This document shows positions 6,636 to 14,030 of a DNA stretch of 14,790 nt, piece by piece (within the stretch, counting starts at the first letter, position 1; the number at the start of each line of letters is the position of its first letter). A model generated the notes under the pieces. It had not been told where the DNA came from, did not search any database, and was given only the letters and a program-made list of their open reading frames with translations. A program made the translations under genes and the position numbers. Source of the DNA: Treponema sp. UBA3862 (lineage in GTDB: Bacteria > Spirochaetota > Spirochaetia > Treponematales > Treponemataceae); assembly GCA_002392405.1 (NCBI GenBank), contig DGGY01000055.1, positions 1 through 14,790 on the forward strand, in the 5' to 3' direction.

Positions 6636-7637
6636 TTACAAAACCTCCTTAAGAATTACACGGCGCAAAAGCCAGGCAAGGGCAAACAGAACTGCCGCCG
6701 CAAGAAGATAGTATGGATATAGAGCCTGATCTGAGCTTTTATAGTGAAAAGTCTGAATTACAGTTTCCCTGCGGCTGATTAAACTTAACGCCTCTGAAAG
6801 GGCATTTGTCGATTCAATTCCAAAATAACGGCCGCCACCTGCATAGGCAATTGACTCAAGAGGAGCCGTATCAAAATCAGAATCATAGAATCCTGAGTGA
6901 ACTTTTCCTGTGTTAGGATCAATATATTCAATAGGAACTGAACCTTTTGTTCCGATTCCAAAAGTATAAAGCGTAATATTATTCTGTGCGGCTAATTCTG
7001 CTGCAGTATCAGGGTGAACAGAACCTGCGTTATTTTCTCCGTCTGTAATAAGAACAATGCATTTTCGCGGAGCTTTAGAAGAAATAAGGTGATAGACAGC
7101 ACTGCTCAGGCCGGTTCCGATTGCAGAGCCTTCTCCAAGTCCGCCGATTACAAGCGAATCAAGACGCCTCAGAAAAAGTTCGTGGTCTGCTGTCGGAGGA
7201 ACAACCACAGCCGCTTCACTTGCCATTGCAATAAGACCGAAAGCGGCACCCCTGTTATTATTTACGAGAGTGTGAATTCCCTGTCTTGCAGCGTTAAGGC
7301 GTGTCATTCCGCCGATATCCCGGGACGCCATGGAAGGACTTGTATCAAGCACAAAAAGAACATCTGCACCTTTTGAAGTGTAAACTTTTTCCTGATGATG
7401 AATTACAGGTTCTGCCAGGGCAAATGTTAAAAGAACATAGGCAGAAACACAGAAAAACAGAGCCAGAAAACTTAAGATATGACTGAGCTTTCCGTTCCAG
7501 CCAAAGCTTTTACCGTTCCAGTCTGCAAAAACCAGCGGAAAGGCAGTTCTCTTAAAGATTTTTAATGCACGCATTATATAAAGAAAAGGAATTACAAGCA
7601 GAAATAAAAATGCGGCAGGATTTTCAAACTCAGGCAT
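6636..7637 (-). CDS. batA: BatA, vWA-domain aerotolerance membrane protein
   Basis: BatA is a membrane-anchored von Willebrand A protein that works with BatB and MoxR; Bat genes were linked to aerotolerance in Bacteroides fragilis and to oxidative-stress resistance in Leptospira. The 333-aa length is standard. Membrane spans lie at about residues 8-22, 52-76 and 308-326. The vWA domain (about 92-290) has a complete metal-ion-dependent adhesion site: DTSPS (D98, S100, S102), GSAIG (S171 in place of the more common Thr) and ITDGE (D199). The gene starts two bases after the stop of the 344-aa protein and ends two bases before batB, so it is inside a tight operon. Its ribosome site is weak (GAGAA), suggesting translational coupling to the gene before it. 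Confidence 0.9.
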   Translation of the reverse strand: MPEFENPAAFLFLLVIPFLYIMRALKIFKRTAFPLVFADWNGKSFGWNGKLSHILSFLALFFCVSAYVLLTFALAEPVIHHQEKVYTSKGADVLFVLDTSPSMASRDIGGMTRLNAARQGIHTLVNNNRGAAFGLIAMASEAAVVVPPTADHELFLRRLDSLVIGGLGEGSAIGTGLSSAVYHLISSKAPRKCIVLITDGENNAGSVHPDTAAELAAQNNITLYTFGIGTKGSVPIEYIDPNTGKVHSGFYDSDFDTAPLESIAYAGGGRYFGIESTNALSEALSLISRRETVIQTFHYKSSDQALYPYYLLAAAVLFALAWLLRRVILKEVL

Positions 7638-7639
7638 AA

Positions 7640-8674
7640 CTATTCTCTTTTCTCCCCTTCTTTCTGATCTGTACTGAAAACTTCAAGTGCATTAAAACAG
7701 CGGTTTACAAGAAGATTCCTTTCTCCCTCTCCCAGAACAGTCTCATAAAGTGAAGAAGGCTGTCTTCTTGAATCAATTGAACCTTTTGCAAAACGGATAT
7801 AATCACAGCGCTGAAGAACTTCAATTATGTCCATTACGGCATTATTCTGAACTTCAGTGAGCTGTCCGACTGCAATCTGCTCAAATTTTTCATAGTAACG
7901 GCTTGTAGTAAGAATTTTAAAATCATCAGTAAAGCGGATGCAAAGATAATCCCTTAAAACTGCTGAAAGATGCTGGCAGAAAAACTCATCGTCTTTTTTT
8001 GAACGAAGAAGTTTTTTTAATAAGCGGCAAGTCTGTCTTGTAATCTTTTTTAACCTGCGCTGCTCTTTTGTTGACATAAAATACACAAGCAGCAGAGGAA
8101 TCTTAAAAGAAACAAAAACTACAAGCGCTGCAAAAGCTAAAAATAAAAATGAAATTAAGATGAGAATAAAAGTAGTTCCCGGAAGGGTAAAAGGCCCCTT
8201 TGACGGACGCAGGGAAGACACTCCAAGTTTTTCAACAAGCGAATTGATTTCAACTGGAGAAAGATCAACATTAAAAACAGCCCCGCCCTCTTCCAGCGAC
8301 TGAGAATGACGGACAAGGGATGAAAGGTTAAAAGGCGGGAAATCAATTATTCCGCTGTGCCAGGGAATAAAATAAAGGGTCAGGGCATACTCATAACCTG
8401 TATGCTCAAGAACTGCCCTGTAAACAAAACATTTTTCTGACTGACTTTCAAAAACCGGCCAGTCAACTGCAAGTTCCAGAAGAGAAGTTTTTTTACCGGT
8501 AATTTTATCACTGAAAAGATCAGCATCTGAATGAAAAACATATTTCAATTCACAGCGGTCACCAGTAAATGCATTTTTAGGCATCATAATCTGCATGACA
8601 GAATTTGAATTAGCCTGAGAGAAAACACAAAAACAGACACAAAAAAGCAGGGCACTAAGAACAGACTTTTTCAC
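7640..8674 (-). CDS. Exported single-pass membrane protein of the Bat operon, DUF4381-like cytoplasmic part
   Basis: A 344-aa protein of unproven function in the position often held by DUF4381/BatD-like genes in moxR-bat operons. It has an N-terminal signal peptide (MKKSVLSALLFCVCFCVFSQ, likely cut near A21), a beta-rich extracytoplasmic domain (about 22-150), one long hydrophobic span (about 167-198), then a basic helical cytoplasmic domain (about 200-344). That last part includes LRDYLCIRF, LTTSRYYEKF and RCDYIRFA, typical of the DUF4381 C-terminus. The start is GTG 8674, with GGAG six bases upstream. It overlaps the TGA of the DUF58 gene as GTGA, a classic coupled junction, and gives a proper signal peptide. 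An in-frame ATG at 8740 would put 22 non-signal residues in front. It probably bridges the periplasmic Bat proteins and the cytoplasmic MoxR/DUF58 pair; this is inferred from topology. Confidence 0.72.
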   Translation of the reverse strand: MKKSVLSALLFCVCFCVFSQANSNSVMQIMMPKNAFTGDRCELKYVFHSDADLFSDKITGKKTSLLELAVDWPVFESQSEKCFVYRAVLEHTGYEYALTLYFIPWHSGIIDFPPFNLSSLVRHSQSLEEGGAVFNVDLSPVEINSLVEKLGVSSLRPSKGPFTLPGTTFILILISFLFLAFAALVVFVSFKIPLLLVYFMSTKEQRRLKKITRQTCRLLKKLLRSKKDDEFFCQHLSAVLRDYLCIRFTDDFKILTTSRYYEKFEQIAVGQLTEVQNNAVMDIIEVLQRCDYIRFAKGSIDSRRQPSSLYETVLGEGERNLLVNRCFNALEVFSTDQKEGEKRE

Positions 8675-9564
8675 CGGTTCTCCCTCCCTGAAAAAAATCT
8701 GTTCAGGACTAAAGCAGGTTCTTCTGAAGTTGAAAGGCACAATGGCCAGGCACCGTGACGGACACAGAACTCCTTCCAGGAATCAAGGCGTCTGCGGTTA
8801 TCTTCAAACCACTCAGCCTTAAACGATGCAGACGCTGTCGAAAATCTCCTGCGCTCACCGCTTTCCATATCAACAAAAGCAACTGTACCGATTTCAGGGA
8901 GCTCTGAATCTGTAGGGTCTGTAATTCTTAAGGCAATCACATCATTCTTAGAAGCAAGACGCGCAAGAGAATCCTGCCAGTCTGTAGTTCGAAAGTCAGA
9001 AATGACAAAAACCATTGCGCGGCGTTTCAAAAGTTTCTGAGCACCGCTTAAGGCACTGCCCAGGACAGAACCGGCATCAATATCATATTCAAGTTCATCA
9101 AGGCGGCTCAAAATCATCATTGCCTGATCCTTACCTGTTTTAGCCTTTACTGAAAAACGGATTGCTCCGTCAAAAAAAACAGCTCCGATTGAAGACTGGT
9201 TCTGAAGGCAGGCAAGCACTAAAAGAGCAGCGGCTTCTGAAGCAGTCTGAATTTTTGTTTTTCCGTTTGAGCCGGTAAACATCGACAAAGAACGGTCTAA
9301 GACAAAAAGAACCTGAAGTTCACGGTCTTCTTCATACTGTTTTATAAAAGGACGCGCCATTCTTGCCGTTACATTCCAGTCAATCGCACGGACATTATCC
9401 CCCGGATGATATTCACGGACACCGTTAAACTCAATTCCCTGTCCACGGTACAGAGATTTAAAATTTCCGGAACGCAGGTTATCTGCCAGAGTTACGGCGG
9501 CAAGATTAAGCAGAGAGGCTTTTTTTACTAATCCGTTTTTGTTTTCATCCAGAATTTTCGGCAT
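8671..9564 (-). CDS. DUF58-family vWA-like protein
   Basis: A 297-aa DUF58 protein, a cytoplasmic partner that nearly always sits beside MoxR ATPases. The family signature G-x-EF-x3-REY-x-PGD-x2-R-x-IDW-x3-AR is complete (about residues 42-68: GIEFNGVREYHPGD, then AIDWNVTAR). A vWA-like fold follows with a metal site DRSLS (D90, S92, S94) and VISDF near 165. No signal peptide or membrane span is seen. The start is taken as ATG 9564 with GGTGG five bases upstream; an in-frame GTG at 9573 would add three residues but lacks a ribosome site. It follows moxR by 26 bases and overlaps the next gene by four bases (GTGA), so all three are surely co-translated. The precise biochemical role is unknown for the whole family. 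Confidence 0.9.
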   Translation of the reverse strand: MPKILDENKNGLVKKASLLNLAAVTLADNLRSGNFKSLYRGQGIEFNGVREYHPGDNVRAIDWNVTARMARPFIKQYEEDRELQVLFVLDRSLSMFTGSNGKTKIQTASEAAALLVLACLQNQSSIGAVFFDGAIRFSVKAKTGKDQAMMILSRLDELEYDIDAGSVLGSALSGAQKLLKRRAMVFVISDFRTTDWQDSLARLASKNDVIALRITDPTDSELPEIGTVAFVDMESGERRRFSTASASFKAEWFEDNRRRLDSWKEFCVRHGAWPLCLSTSEEPALVLNRFFSGRENR

Positions 9565-9590
9565 TATTTCCACCAGAAAACTGACTGTAG

Positions 9591-10589
9591 TTACGGAACA
9601 GGAACGAAGGTTAAAATCTTAGAAATAATTTCGTCAGCCGTAACACCGTCTGCGGCAGCTTCATATGAAAGCACAAGGCGGTGACGGAGAACAGAAGGAG
9701 AAACAGCCTTTACATCTTCAGGGAGAACAAAAGAACGGCCTTCAAACATGGCCCTGACTTTTGCGCACTGAAGCAGCGCAATTCCTGAGCGCGGAGAAGC
9801 ACCGAAGGAAATATATTTAGAAAAATCAGTCTTGCGGCCTGAGTTAAAAAAGCGGGTTGCAGAAACAATATTTACTATATACTCGATGATTTTATCTACA
9901 CAGACAACTTTTTCCAGGAGTGAGCGGAGTTCTTCGATTTTTTCTGCTGAAAGGACTTTCTTTACAGGGACCTCTCCTGCCTTACCTGCAGTCTTTACGA
10001 TTTCGATTTCTTCCTGAGGAGTCGGATATGAAGCCTCAACCTTTAAAAGAAAGCGGTCAAGTTCTGCTTCAGGAAGATTATAGGTTCCTTCCTGCTCAAT
10101 CGGGTTCTGTGTTGCAAGAACTAAAAATGGCGACGGAAGTGGATAAGTTTCTTCTCCGATTGTAACCTGTTTTTCTGCCATCGCTTCAAGAAGAGCCGAC
10201 TGAACTTTTGCAGGTGCACGGTTAATTTCGTCCGCAAGGATTACGTTTGCAAAAACAGGACCTTTTCTTACGCTGAATTTCCCTGTTCCCTGCTCATAGA
10301 TTAAGGTTCCGCTGACATCTGCAGGAAGAAGATCAGGAGTAAACTGGATTCTCTTAAAATCAAGGCCTGAGATTTCTGCAAAAGTTTTTACGGCAAGAGT
10401 TTTTGCAAGCCCCGGAACACCTTCAAGAAGAAGATGTCCGCCTGCAATCATTGCAGTTAAAATGCCGTCGATTACCTCAGACTGACCTATAATTCTTTTT
10501 GCAGCCTCTTTTTTTGCGGCGGCAATTATTTTTTTACAGCGGTCAAAAGCCTCTGAATCAATATTATCATTAATGTTATTTTTATCCAT
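9591..10589 (-). CDS. moxR: MoxR-family AAA+ ATPase
   Basis: A MoxR-type AAA+ ATPase (332 aa), the first gene of the Bat operon. MoxR proteins act as chaperones that mature or activate specific partner complexes, usually together with vWA proteins. Walker A is GVPGLAKT (57-64), Walker B is VILADE (117-122), sensor 1 is N162 in ATQNP, and a conserved Arg follows in LDRF (R179). The helical lid (about 210-332) carries SPRSGIALLQCAKVRA and LRHRL. The ATG has AAGG about eight bases upstream. A short hairpin lies directly before the ribosome site. The gene is divergent from the aminotransferase gene with 85 bases between the starts, which must hold both promoters. Confidence 0.95.
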   Translation of the reverse strand: MDKNNINDNIDSEAFDRCKKIIAAAKKEAAKRIIGQSEVIDGILTAMIAGGHLLLEGVPGLAKTLAVKTFAEISGLDFKRIQFTPDLLPADVSGTLIYEQGTGKFSVRKGPVFANVILADEINRAPAKVQSALLEAMAEKQVTIGEETYPLPSPFLVLATQNPIEQEGTYNLPEAELDRFLLKVEASYPTPQEEIEIVKTAGKAGEVPVKKVLSAEKIEELRSLLEKVVCVDKIIEYIVNIVSATRFFNSGRKTDFSKYISFGASPRSGIALLQCAKVRAMFEGRSFVLPEDVKAVSPSVLRHRLVLSYEAAADGVTADEIISKILTFVPVP

Positions 10590-10598
10590 TTTTAAACC

Positions 10599-10627
10599 TT
10601 AAAACTGTATATTTATGCAGTTTTTAA
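10599..10627 (-). promoter_or_regulatory. Inverted repeat in the moxR leader
   Basis: TTAAAACTG (10599-10607) pairs with CAGTTTTTAA (10618-10627), leaving a 10-base loop and one bulged base. It ends just before the AAGG ribosome site of moxR. It could be an operator for a dimeric repressor, an mRNA hairpin affecting translation, or chance in an A/T-rich leader. No T tract makes it a terminator. Confidence 0.4.
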
Positions 10628-10637
10628 CGCCCTCCGA

Positions 10638-10666
10638 TTGACGCACCCATATTATAAGGATAAGAT
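10638..10666 (+). promoter_or_regulatory. Promoter of the aminotransferase-tatD unit
   Basis: TTGACG (10638-10643, 5 of 6 matches) is followed after 17 bases by TAAGAT (10661-10666, 4 of 6). The predicted transcription start, about 10673, lies only about two bases before the ATG at 10675, so the mRNA could be nearly leaderless. The AAGGA at 10656-10660 would then not be in the transcript. Confidence 0.5.
10651..10656 (-). promoter_or_regulatory. Possible -10 box of the moxR-bat operon
   Basis: A perfect TATAAT on the minus strand, placed to give a leader of about 55 bases before moxR. No convincing -35 box is found 16-18 bases upstream and there is no TGn extension, so an activator may be needed or the real promoter may differ. 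It lies inside the spacer of the divergent aminotransferase promoter. Confidence 0.35.
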
Positions 10667-10674
10667 ACTTTATC

Positions 10675-11958
10675 ATGTTGAACCCTTTAGCACAAGAATT
10701 GAACAATACACTCAAAAATACAACTCCGGGAGAACTCCTTTCAGACCTGGGAAAAAGAATTTTCTTCCCGAGAGGAATCATTTCCCAGGGTGGAGAAGCA
10801 AAAAAATTCGGTAAGGTTGCAAATGCAACAATCGGAACTACCATCATCGACGGAAAACCTGCAGTTCTCGAAGCCGTGCATAAATATGCACCGGAACTTT
10901 CAAACGCAGAACTTGTAGCATACGCACCTACAGCAGGTAATCCTGATCTCCGCGCCCTCTGGAAAGAAATGATTTATGCAAAAAACCCGGGTCTCAAAGG
11001 AAAATCAATTTCAACACCGGTAGTAGTTCCTGGACTCACTGCAGGAATCTCTTACCTTGCAGATCTTTTTATTGATGAAGACAAACCTCTTCTTGCTGCA
11101 AATCCAAGCTGGGACAACTATTCACTCGTTGTAGAAACAAGACGCAATTCAAGCCTGCATACATTCAACCTCTTTGCTGACGACGGCTTTGACCTCAATT
11201 CATTTAAAGAAGCCGTAGAAAAAGAAGCAGAAACAGGTTTTGTACGCGTGCTCTTAAACTTCCCGCAGAATCCCAGCGGTTATTCACCGACAAACGCAGA
11301 AGCAGCCCAGATTGTAAGAATCATCCGCTCTGTTGCAGAAAAAGGCGCAAAGGTTCTCGTATGGGATGATGACGCATATTTCGGACTCAACTACGAAAAC
11401 GATATTTATCCGCAGTCACTCTTTGCAGAATTTGCAGCCCTCCACGAAAACGTTCTGGCCGTTAAAATTGACGGTCCGACAAAAGAAGACTTTGTATGGG
11501 GCTTCCGTACAGGTTTCTTAACTTTCGGCGGCAAAGGCCTTACAGAAGAACATTATCTTGCCCTCGAGAAAAAACTCATGGGACTTATCCGTTCATCAGT
11601 AAGCTGTTCATCTACTCCAAGCCAGAGTTTTGCATTAAAGGCATTCAAGGACCCTGCAATTGATTTACAGAAAAAAATCTTCCGCGAAGTTCTTGAAAAG
11701 CGCTACAAGGCAGTAAAAAAATTTGTTTCAGCACACAGCTGTAAGAATCTCGAGCCGCTTCCATTCAACTCAGGCTACTTTATGAGTTTCCATACAAAAG
11801 TTGATGCAGAAGCCCTCCGCCAGAAAATCTTAAACGAAAAACAGATCGGCACAATTTCAATCGATTCTTCAACACTCCGCGTTGCTTTTTCAAGCGTGGA
11901 AGAAAGTCTTATCGAAACTGTTTACAGCGCCATCTACGAGTGTGCAGATAACTTTTAG
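10675..11958 (+). CDS. PLP-dependent class I/II aminotransferase (aspartate/aromatic type)
   Basis: A fold-type I pyridoxal-phosphate aminotransferase, 427 aa, which should transfer an amino group between an amino acid and a 2-oxo acid. Conserved elements are the start of the large domain (APTAGNPDLRALW, about 84-96), LNFPQNPSGY (N199/P200), WDDDAYFGL (D233 and Y235 for the cofactor ring), K270 in DGPTKEDF as the likely Schiff-base Lys, and R278 in GFRTGF for a phosphate or carboxylate. The sequence style fits a group of spirochete/Firmicute enzymes annotated as aspartate or aromatic aminotransferases; the amino acid used cannot be read here. ATG 10675 is the only suitable start. AAGGA is 14 bases upstream, an unusually long spacing. 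tatD follows 20 bases after the stop. Confidence 0.88.
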   Translation: MLNPLAQELNNTLKNTTPGELLSDLGKRIFFPRGIISQGGEAKKFGKVANATIGTTIIDGKPAVLEAVHKYAPELSNAELVAYAPTAGNPDLRALWKEMIYAKNPGLKGKSISTPVVVPGLTAGISYLADLFIDEDKPLLAANPSWDNYSLVVETRRNSSLHTFNLFADDGFDLNSFKEAVEKEAETGFVRVLLNFPQNPSGYSPTNAEAAQIVRIIRSVAEKGAKVLVWDDDAYFGLNYENDIYPQSLFAEFAALHENVLAVKIDGPTKEDFVWGFRTGFLTFGGKGLTEEHYLALEKKLMGLIRSSVSCSSTPSQSFALKAFKDPAIDLQKKIFREVLEKRYKAVKKFVSAHSCKNLEPLPFNSGYFMSFHTKVDAEALRQKILNEKQIGTISIDSSTLRVAFSSVEESLIETVYSAIYECADNF

Positions 11959-11978
11959 ATTTTTAACAGAACCGGCCG

Positions 11979-12767
11979 ATGCTGATTGATTTTCATACAC
12001 ATTTAGATCACTACCAGCCGGCTGAACTGAAAGCCGCGGTCAGCTGTATAAAAGAAAACAAAATACTGACTGTGGCTGCCTCCTGCAGCATTGATTCTTT
12101 CAAAAAAAATCTTGAAATATCACAGATGCCGGGAGTACAGGGATTAATCATTCCGACTTTCGGCATTCACCCTTCATTCTGCGAGGGACTACCACAGACA
12201 CCGAATGAACTTTCAAATCTTTTAGAATCTTACCTTAAACAGTCCCAAATCATCGGAGAAACAGGCCTCGACTTTTACTGGGAGAAAACAGTACCGCCTG
12301 CATTTCAGGAACTGGTCTTTTTAACAATTCTTGACCACTGTAACCGCTATAAAAAATATGCCGTAATCCACACAAAAGGCGCAGAAGAAAGAATTGCTGA
12401 TATTTTAAAAGATTTTCCTGATGCTAAACCAATAATCCACTGGTATGACGGTAATGAAAAAATTTTCAATACTTTTACAGACAGGGGCTTTTATCAGACA
12501 TTCGGCTGCGAAGTACGCTATTCAAAAAAAATACAGAAATTTTTAACTTTCTGTCCGGATGAACTCCTTCTCACAGAAACCGACAATCCGTCAGGAGAAC
12601 CATGGCTATGCCGGAACAAAGGCATTGAAAATCCAGAGAATTCTCCGCTTTTAATACAACGGATAATAAATGATATTGGAGTAATAAAAAACTGCCCTGC
12701 AGTCAAAATCGAAAAGCAAACAGAAATCAATGCCCGCTTCATACTCTCTGGAAAAAACGACAACTAA
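11979..12767 (+). CDS. TatD-family metal-dependent hydrolase
   Basis: A TatD-family protein (262 aa, normal length), a two-metal TIM-barrel hydrolase whose relatives act as 3'-5' DNA/RNA exonucleases or D-aminoacyl-tRNA deacylases. Metal ligands are all visible: H6 and H8 (DFHTHLD), E94 (GETGLD), H131 (IHTKG), H154 (IHWYDG) and D202 (TETDNP); GIHP is at 62-65. The ATG has no clear ribosome site in the 15 bases before it, so expression probably depends on coupling to the aminotransferase. It is somewhat divergent from the TatD/YcfH core (for example the IIHWYDG segment, where many members have HCFSG), so the substrate should be left open. Confidence 0.88.
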   Translation: MLIDFHTHLDHYQPAELKAAVSCIKENKILTVAASCSIDSFKKNLEISQMPGVQGLIIPTFGIHPSFCEGLPQTPNELSNLLESYLKQSQIIGETGLDFYWEKTVPPAFQELVFLTILDHCNRYKKYAVIHTKGAEERIADILKDFPDAKPIIHWYDGNEKIFNTFTDRGFYQTFGCEVRYSKKIQKFLTFCPDELLLTETDNPSGEPWLCRNKGIENPENSPLLIQRIINDIGVIKNCPAVKIEKQTEINARFILSGKNDN

Positions 12768-12795
12768 AAAACTATTTCGATCTGCACCTTTTTTA

Positions 12796-12804
12796 TGCTA
12801 TAAT
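12796..12804 (+). promoter_or_regulatory. Extended -10 promoter of fprA
   Basis: TGCTATAAT is a perfect -10 box with the TGn extension that can replace a -35 element; the bases 17-18 upstream (around TTCGAT, 12776-12781) match the -35 consensus poorly. A leader of about 40 bases precedes the ATG. No clear Fnr-type palindrome is seen nearby. Confidence 0.6.
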
Positions 12805-12851
12805 TAATTCACTCACTGGCCTCAGGGCTGAAATAACAGGAAAGGAATAAA

Positions 12852-14024
12852 ATGAAAATTACAGATTCAATCAAATACATCGGTGTTGATGACCACAAAA
12901 TAGATCTTTTTGAAGGCCAGTTTGAAGTACCGCTTGGCATGGCCTACAATTCATACATAATAACAGACGAAAAAACTGCAGTAATGGACAGCGTAGACCA
13001 GAACTTTGGTGACGAATGGCTTAAAAATATAGAAAAAGCCCTCGCCGGCCGCACTCCTGACTATCTTATCGTACAGCACATGGAAATGGACCATTCTGCA
13101 AACATCAAAAAATTTGCAGAAAAATATCCGTCAGCAAAAATTGCCGCTTCAAAAATGGCATTTACAATGATGAAAAACTACTTCGGAACAGATTTTTCTG
13201 AACGCCAGTTTGTCCTTACAGAAGGAGCAGCAATTGAACTTGGAAAAAACGAAGGCGATCACAGTCTGACTTTTATTTCTGCACCTAACGTTCACTGGCC
13301 TGAAGTAATCTTTACTTACGACAAAAAAGAAAAAGTCCTCTTCTCTGCAGACGCTTTCGGCAAATTCGGAGCAAATGATAAAGAAGATCCTGAAGGCTGG
13401 GCCTGTGAAGCACGCCGCTACTACTTTGGAATTGTCGGAAAATTCGGAACTGCTGTTCAGACAGTCCTTAAGAAAGCAGCTGCCCTGGACATAAAAACCA
13501 TCGCTCCGCTCCACGGACCTGTTTTAACTGACGACATTGCTTATTATCTTAAAACTTACGATACCTGGTCATCTTATGGAGTTGAAAGTGAAGGCGTTTG
13601 CGTCCTCTACACTTCAGTTTACGGAAATACAAAAAAGGCAGCAGAAAAGCTCTCAGATATTTTAAAGGCTAAAGGCTGCCCTAAAGTGGCACTGGCTGAC
13701 CTGGCCCGCGAAGATACATACGAATGTGTGGAAGATGCATTCCGCTACGGAAAACTCATTCTTGCCACAACAACCTATAACGGCGGTGTATTTCCTAAAA
13801 TGCGGGAATTCATTGACCACCTGAAAGAACGAAATTACCAGAACAGAAAAATCGGTTTTATTGAAAACGGAAGCTGGGCTCCCCTGGCCGCAAAGGGAAT
13901 GCTCTCAATGTTTGAAGGAAGCACAAACCTTACTTTCTGCCAGACAAAAGTAACCATTAAAATTGCGCTTACAGACGAAAATAATTCCCAGCTTGAAAAA
14001 CTCGCTGATGAGATTCTGGAGTAG
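12852..14024 (+). CDS. fprA: FprA-type flavodiiron protein (O2/NO reductase)
   Basis: A class A flavodiiron protein (390 aa), a cytoplasmic enzyme that reduces O2 to water (some reduce NO to N2O) with electrons from rubredoxin or a similar donor. It protects anaerobes from oxygen. The metallo-beta-lactamase-like domain (about 1-245) has every diiron ligand: H76, E78, D80 and H81 (HMEMDH), H148 (NVHWPE), D167 (SADAF) and H221 (PLHGP). The flavodoxin domain (about 250-390) starts with the FMN loop YTSVYGNT and has TTTYNGG and ENGSWAP. There is no fused rubredoxin, so the donor is encoded elsewhere. Start ATG with AAGGA five bases upstream. The TAG stop is three bases before the probable start of the Crp/Fnr gene, which lies in the same frame. 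Confidence 0.95.
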   Translation: MKITDSIKYIGVDDHKIDLFEGQFEVPLGMAYNSYIITDEKTAVMDSVDQNFGDEWLKNIEKALAGRTPDYLIVQHMEMDHSANIKKFAEKYPSAKIAASKMAFTMMKNYFGTDFSERQFVLTEGAAIELGKNEGDHSLTFISAPNVHWPEVIFTYDKKEKVLFSADAFGKFGANDKEDPEGWACEARRYYFGIVGKFGTAVQTVLKKAAALDIKTIAPLHGPVLTDDIAYYLKTYDTWSSYGVESEGVCVLYTSVYGNTKKAAEKLSDILKAKGCPKVALADLAREDTYECVEDAFRYGKLILATTTYNGGVFPKMREFIDHLKERNYQNRKIGFIENGSWAPLAAKGMLSMFEGSTNLTFCQTKVTIKIALTDENNSQLEKLADEILE

Positions 14025-14030
14025 CTTCTG
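14018..14030 (+). promoter_or_regulatory. Ribosome site supporting a CTG start
   Basis: GGAG (14018-14021) is followed after six bases by CTG (14028-14030). The ribosome site overlaps the end of fprA, whose TAG is at 14022-14024. The spacing is ideal, while nothing comparable precedes the in-frame ATG at 14169. Confidence 0.55.

Noticed and set aside
8675..8740. Longer 344-aa Bat-operon protein starting at ATG 8740
   Set aside because: It would bury the signal peptide behind 22 residues and overlap DUF58 by 70 bases; GTG 8674 forms a GTGA junction with GGAG six bases upstream.
13149..13514. Minus-strand 121-codon open frame inside fprA
   Set aside because: It is antisense to the conserved diiron domain and has a low-complexity, Phe/Cys-rich translation typical of shadow frames.
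14022..14024. TAG reassigned to an amino acid in this organism
   Set aside because: TAG ends about seven genes here (including infA, smr, the BatD gene and the aminotransferase) at the expected family lengths, so it is an ordinary stop.
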